DNA of 30,717 nucleotides from CAYNQN01 sp964530525 (GTDB lineage Bacteria; Actinomycetota; Acidimicrobiia; Acidimicrobiales; Acidimicrobilacustridaceae), in assembly GCA_964530525.1 (NCBI GenBank), contig CAZHBH010000023.1, forward strand, positions 1-30,717. The letters run 5' to 3'. The notes beneath the pieces are model-generated. The model was not told where the DNA came from. It was given only the letters and a program-made list of their open reading frames with translations, and made no database searches. The position numbers and the translations under genes were made by a program. Below, piece after piece: positions 15,601-24,592 of this stretch; within the stretch, counting starts at the first letter, position 1; every line of letters begins with the position of its first letter.

Positions 15601-18596
15601 AAGCTGCCGTCGAGCATCGGCTCGTAGGTGGGCTCGAAGTTGCCCGCCGGCAGAAGCGTCGGGATCTCGAACCCGCCGTCGGGGTCCTCGCTCACAGAGC
15701 CCTTGGCGCTCACGCGCACGACGATCTCGCTCGACCCGCCGCCCGCCTCCACGCCTACGAAGGCCGAGACCGGGAAGTGGTTCCCCGACATCGAGACCGT
15801 GGCGTCGGCGCCCAGGCCCAGGGCGAACTGGTCGCCCTCCTTGCCGATGTGCACGCTGACGCTGTCGAGGGTGAACCCGCCGCTGCGCATGGACACGTCG
15901 ATGTCGCCGTCGAGGGAGAAGTCACCGTCGTCGAACCAACCCGTGGCGCCGATGGACGCATCGGCATCGGCGTTGCCAGTGGCGACCATCAGCTCCGCCG
16001 GGATGTCCATGGAGGCCGTGAGCGAGCTGAGCTCGGGCTTCAAGGGCAGCTCTATGCCGCCGATGGTGATGACCGGCTCGGTGTCGAGGTCGGTCCAGGC
16101 GAAGCCTTCCAGCGTCACGTTGCCGATCCGCACGCCGTTGTGCTCGCCCGAGTCGTCTATCTCACCTCCGGTGCCGAACTGGCCGAGCACCACGCCGTCG
16201 GGGCTCCACGAGGCGCAGCCCCCGGTGTGCAGGGTTGCGATGTCGGGCACCTCCACCTGGAAGTTCCCACAGAACTCAAGCCCGAACTCGTTGTTGGCCC
16301 CGCTCAGGTCCGGCATCTCGAGGTTCGCGTCGAACGTGTCGCTGCGCGGGCCCTTCCACATCGTGAACAGCGCATCGGACATCTCGATCCCGGCGATGTC
16401 CACGTCGTCGGGGGCCGCCTCGAAGCGGGCCCACGACCCGTCGCTCAGGAACGCACCTTCGAAGGACATGTCGGGGATCTCGTCGGGGAAGGTGATCTCC
16501 CCGTCGTGGAAGCCCGCGAACACGCCCTCGGCCTCAGGGCAATGCTCATCGAGAGGACAGGTGGTGCCGAGCGTGAACCCGGTGCGGATGGTGACGCCTG
16601 GGGAGGCATCCTCCCAGCTCACCTCGTCGATCTCCACGTCCCAGGTGATCTCGCCCTCCTCCGAGGCGACCGTCCCAGAGAAGGAGTCGACGCCTATGAC
16701 CAGGCCGTCCATGCCGGGGGGGCTCCACGGTTCGCCCTGGATGGTGGCGACCGTGAGCACCCAGTCGTCCTCGTCTTCGTAGACGACGGTGCCCTCCAGC
16801 GTGAACGAGTCGTTCTCGCTCAGCTGGATCTCCATCTCTCCAGAGAACGTCTCGGGGTCTTCCTGGGTGGGTGTGGCAGCTGCGAACACCAGCGTCTCCG
16901 CACCGCTCCCGGCTCCGGCGTGCAGCGCTGCGGAGGGGTCCGCGCTCCTCAAGCCCAGGCTGCCGGCGACGAAGCGCGCTCCCCCGCCGATCTCTATGGA
17001 TCCGCCCTCCACCTCGGCGACGTCACCCGACATCGACCACGAGGGCTCGGTGAGGGGGACGCCTTCGACCACGTACCCCGCGCTCAGGTAGGAGCCGCCG
17101 AAGGGGATCTGCGCGCCGGCGAAGCCGACCGATCCGCCGACCTCCAGGGCGAACGCCGACGAGGAGTCGACGACGCCCTTCAGGTGGAGCCTGCTGGAGC
17201 CTTCGGTCATCGAGTAGTTGACCGTCATCGAGGTGTGAACCATCGACTGCTCTCCCGAGAAGTCGATCCGCAGCGCCAGCCGTGACTGCCATCCATCCGG
17301 CATGTCGACGAGCAGCTCGCCCTGGGCGGTGAGCAGAACGGAGCCGTTGACCACTCCGCGTTCGAGGACGATGGCTCCCGAGGTGACCCCGAAGTCGATG
17401 GGGCCGGACACCCCGAGGATCGACCCCGACGCCTCCTCGACGGTCACCCTGAAGCTCTGGGCTCCCCTGAAGGAGAGCTCCCCGATCATGGTGAGCTCCT
17501 CGTCGACCAGCTCCATGGGGCTCACGAGGTTCCAGGTGACCCTGCCGCCGTCGCTCCTCAGGCCACCGGAGATCCTGCCCGTGTCGGCAGAGAGGGAGTG
17601 GGACCCCGGGGGCGTCCAGGTGCTCGGCGAGCCGGCCCTGGCCCTCAGCTCCCAGTTCCCCTCATCGAGGTAGTCCAGGTCGGCGTCGACGAACAGCGGG
17701 CTCGATCCCTGGATCTCGAGCCGAGCTGTGCCCGTGACGCCGGGATCCACCTCGCTCATCTCCACCGAGAAGCTCGACACCACCACCCCGTCGATCACGC
17801 CGCCGGTCCCGGATCCCCGGATCGACCAGCTGTGGTCGGGGTCGTCGGCTCCGGTGCTCCCGCGATAGGTCCCCGACAGCACCAGGTGCGAACCCGCGAA
17901 GCTCAGGTGCCCGCCCACCGCCAACGAGTAGCTGCCGTCTCCCGAGACGCGACCTTCCATCGTGATCTCGTTGCCTCCCCGCGTGGAGGCGACCACCACG
18001 TCACCGACGAGCCCCACCCCGTCGTGGGTCACCCGCAGGACCGCGTCGAGGTCCCAGTCCGGGACCACGCGGGGGTGCCCCCGGAGGGAGACCGTCACGT
18101 CGGCTGTCGAAGCCCCCCCGATGTGGGCGATCTTGCCGGACGCGGGTCCGAGTGCGACCCCGGCGAGGTTGCCCTCCGCCCCGTCCACCACGATGGACCA
18201 GTCGTCTCCCTCGGCCAACTCGTAGTACCCGTGGAGGGTGGTGCCACCGGGACCGGCGATGCTCACCCGGCTTCCCGCCAGCTGATCCCCCTCGCCCGGC
18301 TCGCCCCCGTCGATTGGGTCGAGGGGCACGGTGGCAGATCCCCCTGCGCCATCTCCGGCACCGGTGGTGCCTTCGATCGTCGTGCTGGTGGGACCCGTGG
18401 TGGTCGTGGTGCTCTCGGGCGATGCGAGCTCCGGGGGCGGATCTCCCCCGTCGGGCGATCCCTCTCCTCCACCGCCTGCGAGCACCGCCCACGAGATGCC
18501 GCCTGCCAGCAAGGCGACGACGAGCACCGAGCCGAGCGCAGTCGCGGCCGGGTGGGCGGCCACCCATCGCTTCATCGCGTCCACTGCCAACCCCAA
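9663..18596 (-). CDS. Giant modular surface protein with CBM4/9-like and jelly-roll repeats
   Basis: About 2,977 residues. MKRWVAAHP plus a hydrophobic helix (about 18-40) is a signal-anchor or signal peptide, followed by a Thr/Pro/Gly-rich linker (about 45-90). Next comes a beta-rich region to about 965 with two related modules. A ladder of seven NGDFE-like units spans about 980-1076. Eight CBM4/9-like sandwiches, each with an AWVRS-type strand, a W-Q strand and a closing YVDDVTL-type strand, end near 14950, 13940, 13535, 12550, 12135, 11730, 11315 and 10900. Two jelly-roll modules interrupt them (about 14910-14310 and 13490-12910). A 400-residue beta-rich C-terminal domain of unknown type completes it. 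No catalytic motif or sortase signal is seen, so binding or adhesion is the likely role. TTG 18596 has GAGAGGAAGG 8 bases upstream; ATG 18575 is the alternative. Confidence 0.85.
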   Translation of the reverse strand: MGLAVDAMKRWVAAHPAATALGSVLVVALLAGGISWAVLAGGGGEGSPDGGDPPPELASPESTTTTTGPTSTTIEGTTGAGDGAGGSATVPLDPIDGGEPGEGDQLAGSRVSIAGPGGTTLHGYYELAEGDDWSIVVDGAEGNLAGVALGPASGKIAHIGGASTADVTVSLRGHPRVVPDWDLDAVLRVTHDGVGLVGDVVVASTRGGNEITMEGRVSGDGSYSLAVGGHLSFAGSHLVLSGTYRGSTGADDPDHSWSIRGSGTGGVIDGVVVSSFSVEMSEVDPGVTGTARLEIQGSSPLFVDADLDYLDEGNWELRARAGSPSTWTPPGSHSLSADTGRISGGLRSDGGRVTWNLVSPMELVDEELTMIGELSFRGAQSFRVTVEEASGSILGVSGPIDFGVTSGAIVLERGVVNGSVLLTAQGELLVDMPDGWQSRLALRIDFSGEQSMVHTSMTVNYSMTEGSSRLHLKGVVDSSSAFALEVGGSVGFAGAQIPFGGSYLSAGYVVEGVPLTEPSWSMSGDVAEVEGGSIEIGGGARFVAGSLGLRSADPSAALHAGAGSGAETLVFAAATPTQEDPETFSGEMEIQLSENDSFTLEGTVVYEDEDDWVLTVATIQGEPWSPPGMDGLVIGVDSFSGTVASEEGEITWDVEIDEVSWEDASPGVTIRTGFTLGTTCPLDEHCPEAEGVFAGFHDGEITFPDEIPDMSFEGAFLSDGSWARFEAAPDDVDIAGIEMSDALFTMWKGPRSDTFDANLEMPDLSGANNEFGLEFCGNFQVEVPDIATLHTGGCASWSPDGVVLGQFGTGGEIDDSGEHNGVRIGNVTLEGFAWTDLDTEPVITIGGIELPLKPELSSLTASMDIPAELMVATGNADADASIGATGWFDDGDFSLDGDIDVSMRSGGFTLDSVSVHIGKEGDQFALGLGADATVSMSGNHFPVSAFVGVEAGGGSSEIVVRVSAKGSVSEDPDGGFEIPTLLPAGNFEPTYEPMLDGSFDTKPDPSLLTNGSFEDAEPSPNLVPNADFEAGVGSVLFPEGDFEGGEAANVLPNADFEDTDVVFNGDFETGDSTGWMVTSGYSMSMREETAPTEDEGDYVMEVRNTQSSGSTTTTGSGLFQDVHWPTVEGATYELEVWVRTPDSSSRSVMLFVDQEGTAPGCSTQSASRTTQTYTADGTWRKMVLQVAGEPCRSAFSISVNPSQGGARIYVDALSFGLVDSPVVVDIPNTDRPWMRSTTGTDFESMPPIKRSSSSDIELRSDYGNPGKSLRSNGNNKWWLFNKGTYGDVTGDFEISYDVYFADSNSRDMLDMGFWITGDDGNNDATGYLFRVESNSNPSGFYKISNGNRDRISGDGNSSLKREVWHRVHITATGSKVAATIERLDTGEQVYHRTDTLPSGNRKGVFGQLKTNHGATPGHRLDNFHVISGAPSNQAVRYDPGFARTGDQYLVMSSPTSNWSMLSTSAEAPEEGEVYTFTVNVRSSASISGELVIETEGGTREVAAVPVSASNFGWTRYSVTLPITKSGHTGLRMGFRGMNAANVELYVDDMTLQELGWKASPTTPAALNALVTNEAEGSSLVHSGTGSLFFNDRSNSTSSYVYRDLAAPEVGATYTATAQLKSFYPSNVRLRLTALGGTEETATASLTTDDTWQEISVSLPVTKTGHTGIRIAVEMRTALGHVYVDDLTLSGEGVSVPQDPTVAWVATGSTFDSMPPITRSGSEVALVSDYGNPASSLRSDGDQGWWRFDKGSYGDVSGDFDISYDVYFPESGSREMLDIGYWLTTSGSSETGYLFRVQTEDDNGGFYRIDSGDKSHLIDDGEVPVLAPDAWHRVRLTASGSDVTATVTRLDTEEVLYSDTVSMPSGNRSGVFGQVDTSYGSSAGHRVDNFFVYRGSRVGPWPRVLDDPSTAHSGSGYLRTQNPSGGTQSASFWTNVVPTAGNTYLASAWVRAPGGSATGSFQVTTGSESSSAPFTATGAWQQVTTTLTLTEPATNVAVLLQNQTAGSAIDVDDVSLELEGLTQRNPWEADSESGGVVKATVWSDAAQAHTGSAYLEVQADGAPGKVSSRIELGPDDGPIYTAMAWVRSADGSPVSGSIQLNGNGDAGSLSSPFTATGEWQPVYVTLPTEQGDPSALRVTVNVSTLGSALLVDDVTLRSVPTWLPYAPSGVAVDEAVMTDGSAARGPGYMRIRSSGAGGGVMGVSPADVRPGGSYTVQAYVRSASGATLGGRLELAAIGSADEAASLPFTATGEWQHVELTLEATRSNSSLKAAVELTQAGELDVDQITVTQDVIVQDDPWAVDVVPGGSVSAVVYEDPERAHDSYGLMVLRTEGPAGSGISHGIDHAPSAGATYSASAWVRSPSGAAVQGQFQLTAQGGSGAEASAGFVAGDSWQQVSLRLPVSGSHSSMSAALTVNTPGVELYVDDVKVQEETWTTYAPEGAQVTQTQVNSGERAESGNGYVTISRQSGSEGGIQLDTPGSVADGTSQTVSAYVRSADGGQVAGELRLAATGSGTDDVATADFTAGPEWKKVAVTVQVTHAGQTALRTQVLVDDVGVGLDVDSVTIGQEPLGDPDGVNTPLPHPEHGYAYLWDDAFGIKGAHLWSLTAQITFVNGSPGLGVGGTLYFDPTQMPGVLVGTDWLKADMTLNVSRAEPCMAFGFDGTGTDTRLEIEGGVFSTSKFVLGFAPRGCEVGEYVVAPGSSLGFDTELGDSTIHLDLEIGRDDDDLPTFYTDMAVHDLVIAGTEYHTMQLLVDISADSSYVGLIGDFSLPMGEFYGDFELSADADALHMEGAVSVTDWKLAGGSFDVDEFNYYQVLDVPFGAGACASFAAGTDGDMSMGGKHYVFDGDIELDCGVLKVLHIEFDYMKGGKAYRFDLDYDGAKRKIEGGVGFSFERKTSWKFFGHRYRRHPKFQVDIDYSMKVDKPESAALTIKGKVSVSGGSGSLECSLNTGKDDGCSIYVRIKKFGGHTYRSSW
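10895..12900 (-). repeat. Five tandem CBM4/9-like domains in the giant protein
   Basis: Five consecutive domains of about 130 residues share the pattern Y-x-A-x-A-W/Y-V-R-S near the start, F-T-A-x-G-x-W-Q-x-V in the middle and L-x-V-D-D/Q/S-V/I at the end. The second to fifth form two A-B pairs: openings with PWEAD/PWAVD (type A) alternate with openings with YAPSG/YAPEG (type B). CBM4/9 domains typically bind soluble or amorphous polysaccharide; ligand identity here is unknown. Confidence 0.75.
12910..13490 (-). repeat. Second jelly-roll (LamG/DUF1080-like) module of the giant protein
   Basis: About 193 residues from FDSMPPITRS to VDNFFVYRG. It shares SDYGNP, SLRS, GDVSGDF, ISYDVYF and PSGNR-GVFGQ with the copy at 14310-14910. 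The strand pattern and conserved W/F residues suggest a concanavalin-like sandwich of the LamG or 3-keto-disaccharide hydrolase (DUF1080) type. Confidence 0.65.
14310..14910 (-). repeat. First jelly-roll (LamG/DUF1080-like) module of the giant protein
   Basis: About 200 residues from FESMPPIKRS to LDNFHVISG, inserted between CBM-like domains 1 and 2. It is the closest relative of the 12910-13490 module, with most differences at surface-like polar positions, indicating internal duplication. Confidence 0.65.
15370..15660 (-). repeat. Ladder of seven NGDFE-type short repeats
   Basis: Seven consecutive short units read AGNFEP, DGSFDT, NGSFED, NADFEA, EGDFEG, NADFED and NGDFET, with 10-16 residues per unit. 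On the forward strand they appear as seven tcgaag-containing blocks at about 15393, 15426, 15466, 15509, 15556, 15598 and 15633. Each resembles the first strand that normally opens a CBM4/9 domain; only the last (NGDFETGDSTGW) is followed by a full domain. Confidence 0.8.
16610..17990 (-). repeat. Two duplicated N-terminal beta modules of the giant protein
   Basis: Module A (about 17990-17530) and module B (about 17200-16610) share a block with AVGGHLSFAG / EVGGSVGFAG, a HSWSIRG / PSWSMSG strand, then LEIQGS / MEIQLS, YLDEGNWEL / YEDEDDWVL, WTPPG / WSPPG and a closing VTW / ITW. This is a tandem duplication of a module of about 200-plus residues that I cannot assign to a named family. Confidence 0.6.
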
Positions 18597-18604
18597 AGGT
18601 CGGA

Positions 18605-18614
18605 CCTTCCTCTC
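18605..18614 (-). promoter_or_regulatory. Ribosome binding site deciding the giant gene start
   Basis: The reverse strand reads GAGAGGAAGG, ending 8 bases before TTG 18596. It is the only strong Shine-Dalgarno near the 5' end and favours that TTG over ATG 18575 (29 bases away) or TTG 18644, which lies inside the probable -10 box. Confidence 0.55.
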
Positions 18615-18642
18615 TTGGCCCCCGTGAGAGGCTCGCCCGTGC

Positions 18643-18672
18643 AACCTAATGTATTGACACGATAATTGTCAA
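18643..18672 (-). promoter_or_regulatory. Putative sigma-70 promoter of the giant surface-protein gene
   Basis: On the reverse strand a perfect -35 TTGACA (18672-18667) and a -10 TAGGTT (18648-18643) are separated by 18 bases. This predicts transcription from about 18636 and a leader of about 40 bases ending in the Shine-Dalgarno site. The whole spacer is occupied by the inverted repeat listed next. Confidence 0.55.
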
Positions 18673-18677
18673 TACAT
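18649..18677. promoter_or_regulatory. Perfect 11-7-11 inverted repeat, probable repressor operator
   Basis: ATGTATTGACA (18649-18659) and TGTCAATACAT (18667-18677) are exact reverse complements around a 7-base A/T-rich spacer. The 29-base element stands out as A/T-rich in GC-rich DNA. It covers the -35 and spacer of the giant gene promoter, so a bound dimer would block RNA polymerase. Its size suits a TetR-, MarR- or GntR-type dimer. No such regulator gene is in the window. Confidence 0.75.
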
Positions 18678-18734
18678 GGTCAGATCACACCCAACCGACC
18701 GCCGGCGGGAAGCTCCTAGCACCCCTCCACACAT

Positions 18735-18748
18735 CGAACACACGTTCG
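18735..18748. promoter_or_regulatory. SOS box (LexA operator) of imuA'-imuB-dnaE2
   Basis: CGAACACACGTTCG is an exact match to the mycobacterial/actinobacterial LexA consensus CGAACRNRYGTTCG. It abuts the -10 element TACCAT at 18750-18755, so LexA would cover the region just upstream of the -10. The known LexA dependence of imuA' and dnaE2 in mycobacteria supports the assignment. Confidence 0.92.
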
Positions 18749-18749
18749 C

Positions 18750-18765
18750 TACCATCGACGCCGTG
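18750..18765 (+). promoter_or_regulatory. -10 element and leaderless GTG start of imuA'
   Basis: TACCAT (18750-18755, TANNNT form) is followed by exactly 7 bases and GTG 18763. The expected transcription start falls on the start codon itself, and no Shine-Dalgarno precedes it. This supports leaderless translation. Confidence 0.5.
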
Positions 18766-19500
18766 GAGCCCCTCCCTGCCGAGATCCGTCACGTCGCCGA
18801 CGATGCACGTTCCATCGTCACCGCCGGCGAGCGGGTGCTCCCGGTGGTGGAGCCGCTGAAGCCCCTGATGCCCTGGGGCGGCCTGCGACGAGGGACCCCT
18901 GTTGCCGTGTCGGGGGCCGCCTCGGTGAGCCTGGCCCTGGTGCTCGCGGCGGGGCCCTCCGCTGCCGGGTCGTGGGTCGGGGTTCTGGGGTTGGAGGGTG
19001 TCGGGCTGGTGGCTGCTGCGGAGCTGGGCGTGGACCTGGACCGGTTGCTCATCGTGCGCAGGCCACGCAGGGATTCCTGGGCAGCCGTGGCCGATGCCCT
19101 CGTCGGAGCGGTCGACGTGCTGTTGCTGGGATCGGGGGCCTGGGCAGCACCGGCGCAGGTTCGCCGGCTTGCCGGTCGGGCGCGCGAAGCAGGGACGGTG
19201 CTGGTGGCGGTGGCGGGCGAGCGCGAGCCTCGCTCAGGAGAGGCGCTGGGCCCGGAGCTGCGACTGGAGGCTCGAACTGGTCGCTGGTCGGGGTTGGGCC
19301 GAGGACACGGCCACCTGGAGTCCCGGGAGATCGTCGTGGAAGCTCGGGGAAGGCGTGGGGCCGACCGGCCACGACGAACCTCGCTGCTGCTCGCGGGCAT
19401 GGGTGGCCGGGTGGAGGTGAGGGCACCCCGAGCTGCCTGGCGCTCTCCACAGGGTCCTGGCGCACCCCTGAGGATCCTTCAGGGGGGGACGGCGGGATGA
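18763..19500 (+). CDS. imuA': ImuA' (RecA-like mutasome accessory protein)
   Basis: 245 residues. It is part of the inducible mutasome that carries out translesion synthesis with ImuB and DnaE2. The protein opens VEPLPAEIRHVADDARS, then LMPWGGLRRGTPVAVSG, a RecA-fold strand and loop lacking a proper Walker A (SGAASVSLALVLA), then WVGVLGLEGVGLVAAAELG, RLLIVRRP and ADALVGAVDVLLLG, the usual ImuA' succession. An in-frame ATG at 18676 is rejected because it lies in the upstream operator and would put the SOS box inside the coding sequence. GTG 18763 lies directly after the -10. The stop overlaps the imuB start as ATGA, so the two are translationally coupled. Confidence 0.9.
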   Translation: MEPLPAEIRHVADDARSIVTAGERVLPVVEPLKPLMPWGGLRRGTPVAVSGAASVSLALVLAAGPSAAGSWVGVLGLEGVGLVAAAELGVDLDRLLIVRRPRRDSWAAVADALVGAVDVLLLGSGAWAAPAQVRRLAGRAREAGTVLVAVAGEREPRSGEALGPELRLEARTGRWSGLGRGHGHLESREIVVEARGRRGADRPRRTSLLLAGMGGRVEVRAPRAAWRSPQGPGAPLRILQGGTAG

Positions 19501-21146
19501 GCAGCACGCCCACGGTTGCGACTCGCACGCTCGCATGGTGGTGCCCCGACTGGCCAGTCGTGGCAGCCGGCATCCGGCCCGACGAGCCGGCCGCGGTGGT
19601 GGCAGCCAACCGGGTGCTGGCCACGACCCCGGCGGCCCGGCGCGAAGGGGTGGCGGAGGGCCAGAGGAGGCGTGAAGCTCAGGGGCGTTGCCCGGGGCTG
19701 GTCGTCATCGCTCCCGACGAGTCCCGTGACAACCGGATGTTCGAACCCGTGGCGGTGGCGCTCGAGAGCTTGGCGCCGCGGATGGAGATCACCAGGCCGG
19801 GCGTGGTCGCCTTCCCCACCCGCGGCCCATCCCGCCACCACGGAGGCGATGCGAGCCTCGCCCAGCTCGCCCTCGATCGGACCGAGGGGGCTCTGGAGGA
19901 GCTGGGTTGGGGGGGTCGGGCGAGGGTGGGCGTGGCCGACGGCTCGTTCGCAGCTCACCTCGCGGCGCGCACCACCACGTGGGACCCGCCCGACGCCCGG
20001 GCTCGCATAGTCGATCCCGGGGGGAGCCCGCGGTTCTTGGCCCCTCAACCCGTGGAGGTGCTGTCACGGCCCGAGCTGGCCCATCTGCTGCGCAGGCTCG
20101 GACTGCGCGCTCTCGGCGACTTCGCCGGCCTCGCCCCCGCAGACGTGCTGGCTCGCTTCGGCGCAGAGGGTCTGGCGGCGCACAGGTTGGCCCGTGGGAT
20201 CGAGGAGCACCCTCCCGCAACCACCGAGCCACCGGCGGACCTGGTCGTGGCGAGCGACGTGGATCCCCCCACCGACAGGGTCGACGTGATCGCGTTCGTG
20301 GCGAGGACGCTGGCGGGAGACCTCGAGAGCCGCCTCGGAGCCCTGGGCATGTCGTGCAAGTGCGTGTCGGTCTTCCTCGAGACCGACCACGGAGAGACCC
20401 ACGAGAGGCACTGGCGCCACGGATCAGCCCTCTCCGCCCCCGCCGTGGTCGACCGGGTGCGCTGGCAGGTGCAGGGCTGGGTCGAGGGCCCGCTGGGCGC
20501 CCGTCCCACGAGTGGCGTCTGCCGTCTGGTGCTCCACCCGGTGGAGGTGGTCCCCGCCCGAGGGCGCCAGATGGTGCTCTGGGGCGGGGAAGCCGCTGCG
20601 GGCGAGCGGGTCCTGCGCGCCGTGGCGCGCATAGACGGCCTACTCGGGCCGGGATCGGCGACCGTGCCGGAGCTCCTCGGAGGGCGGGACCCCGGCGAGC
20701 AGGTGCGGATGTCGCCGGCTGCCCTGAGCCTGTCGGACCGCGACGGCGAGCAGCGCCCGCCGGGAAGAAGCGACCGGGGCTGGAGAGGGAGGGCTCCCGG
20801 CCACGCCGACGACGTCGACCGTGAACCGTGGCCGGGACGACCACCTGTCCCCTCCCCCACCTGGATCCACCCCGAGCCCGTGGGTGCCCAGCTGGTCGAC
20901 GCCGACGGCGACGTGGTCACCGTGAGCTCTCGAAGGGCCATGGCCCAGGCCCCTGCCCGGCTGTCGATCGGCAGGGGTCCTTGGTCGGACGTAGAGGCGT
21001 GGTCTCTGCCCTGGCTCGCCGAGCAGCGCTGGTGGGATCCCGTCGCAGCCCGCAGGCGCATCCGCATGCAGGTGCTCGCCGGAGGCCAGGGCCACCTCTT
21101 GGCGCTGGAGTCCGGGCTCTGGTGGGTCGAGGCCAGCTATCTGTGA
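19497..21146 (+). CDS. imuB: ImuB (inactive Y-family polymerase homologue, clamp adaptor)
   Basis: 549 residues. It is a Y-family polymerase relative that recruits DnaE2 and ImuA' to the beta clamp. The normal DMDxFFA catalytic strand is replaced by WWCPDWPVVA (about 14-23), so no metal-binding aspartates are expected. The fold continues through ARVGVADGSFAAHLAA, LRRLGLRALGDFAGL (helix-hairpin-helix) and the little-finger region. GRQMVLWGGEA has the QxxLWG clamp-binding motif (Gln358-Gly363, 20568-20585), like QLPLWG of the mycobacterial protein. The C-terminal part ends with WWDPVAARRRIRMQV and the typical GLWWVEASYL. ATG 19497 overlaps the imuA' stop; dnaE2 begins one base after the stop. 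Confidence 0.93.
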   Translation: MSSTPTVATRTLAWWCPDWPVVAAGIRPDEPAAVVAANRVLATTPAARREGVAEGQRRREAQGRCPGLVVIAPDESRDNRMFEPVAVALESLAPRMEITRPGVVAFPTRGPSRHHGGDASLAQLALDRTEGALEELGWGGRARVGVADGSFAAHLAARTTTWDPPDARARIVDPGGSPRFLAPQPVEVLSRPELAHLLRRLGLRALGDFAGLAPADVLARFGAEGLAAHRLARGIEEHPPATTEPPADLVVASDVDPPTDRVDVIAFVARTLAGDLESRLGALGMSCKCVSVFLETDHGETHERHWRHGSALSAPAVVDRVRWQVQGWVEGPLGARPTSGVCRLVLHPVEVVPARGRQMVLWGGEAAAGERVLRAVARIDGLLGPGSATVPELLGGRDPGEQVRMSPAALSLSDRDGEQRPPGRSDRGWRGRAPGHADDVDREPWPGRPPVPSPTWIHPEPVGAQLVDADGDVVTVSSRRAMAQAPARLSIGRGPWSDVEAWSLPWLAEQRWWDPVAARRRIRMQVLAGGQGHLLALESGLWWVEASYL

Positions 21147-21147
21147 G

Positions 21148-24564
<3,417 letters not shown>

Positions 24565-24566
24565 CC

Positions 24567-24585
24567 GCGCCTGCAGGCACGGCGC
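24567..24585. terminator. Hairpin between convergent dnaE2 and sulfatase genes
   Basis: GCGCC at 24567-24571 pairs with GGCGC at 24581-24585, extended inward by TG/CA pairs with one bulged base. It fills most of the 28-base gap between the two stop codons and could act in both directions. There is no U-tract. Confidence 0.3.
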
Positions 24586-24592
24586 CTCGGGC

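Noticed and set aside
15370..15660. CRISPR-like array of short repeats
   Set aside because: The repeats are degenerate, vary in spacing, stay in frame within the giant gene and encode the NGDFE motif, so they are protein repeats.
15228..17285. Second long forward-strand open frame
   Set aside because: Again antisense to the giant gene, with valine/histidine/arginine-rich random-looking sequence and no start signals.
18594..18644. TTG 18644 as start of the giant protein
   Set aside because: This TTG falls inside the probable -10 element and has no ribosome binding site; the SD at 18605-18614 serves TTG 18596.
18649..18677. Insertion-sequence terminal repeat or transposon scar
   Set aside because: No transposase gene or target duplication is nearby, and the repeat coincides precisely with promoter elements.
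18676..18762. Upstream ATG start for imuA'
   Set aside because: It lies inside the palindromic operator and would place the SOS box and -10 within the coding region; GTG 18763 fits the promoter.
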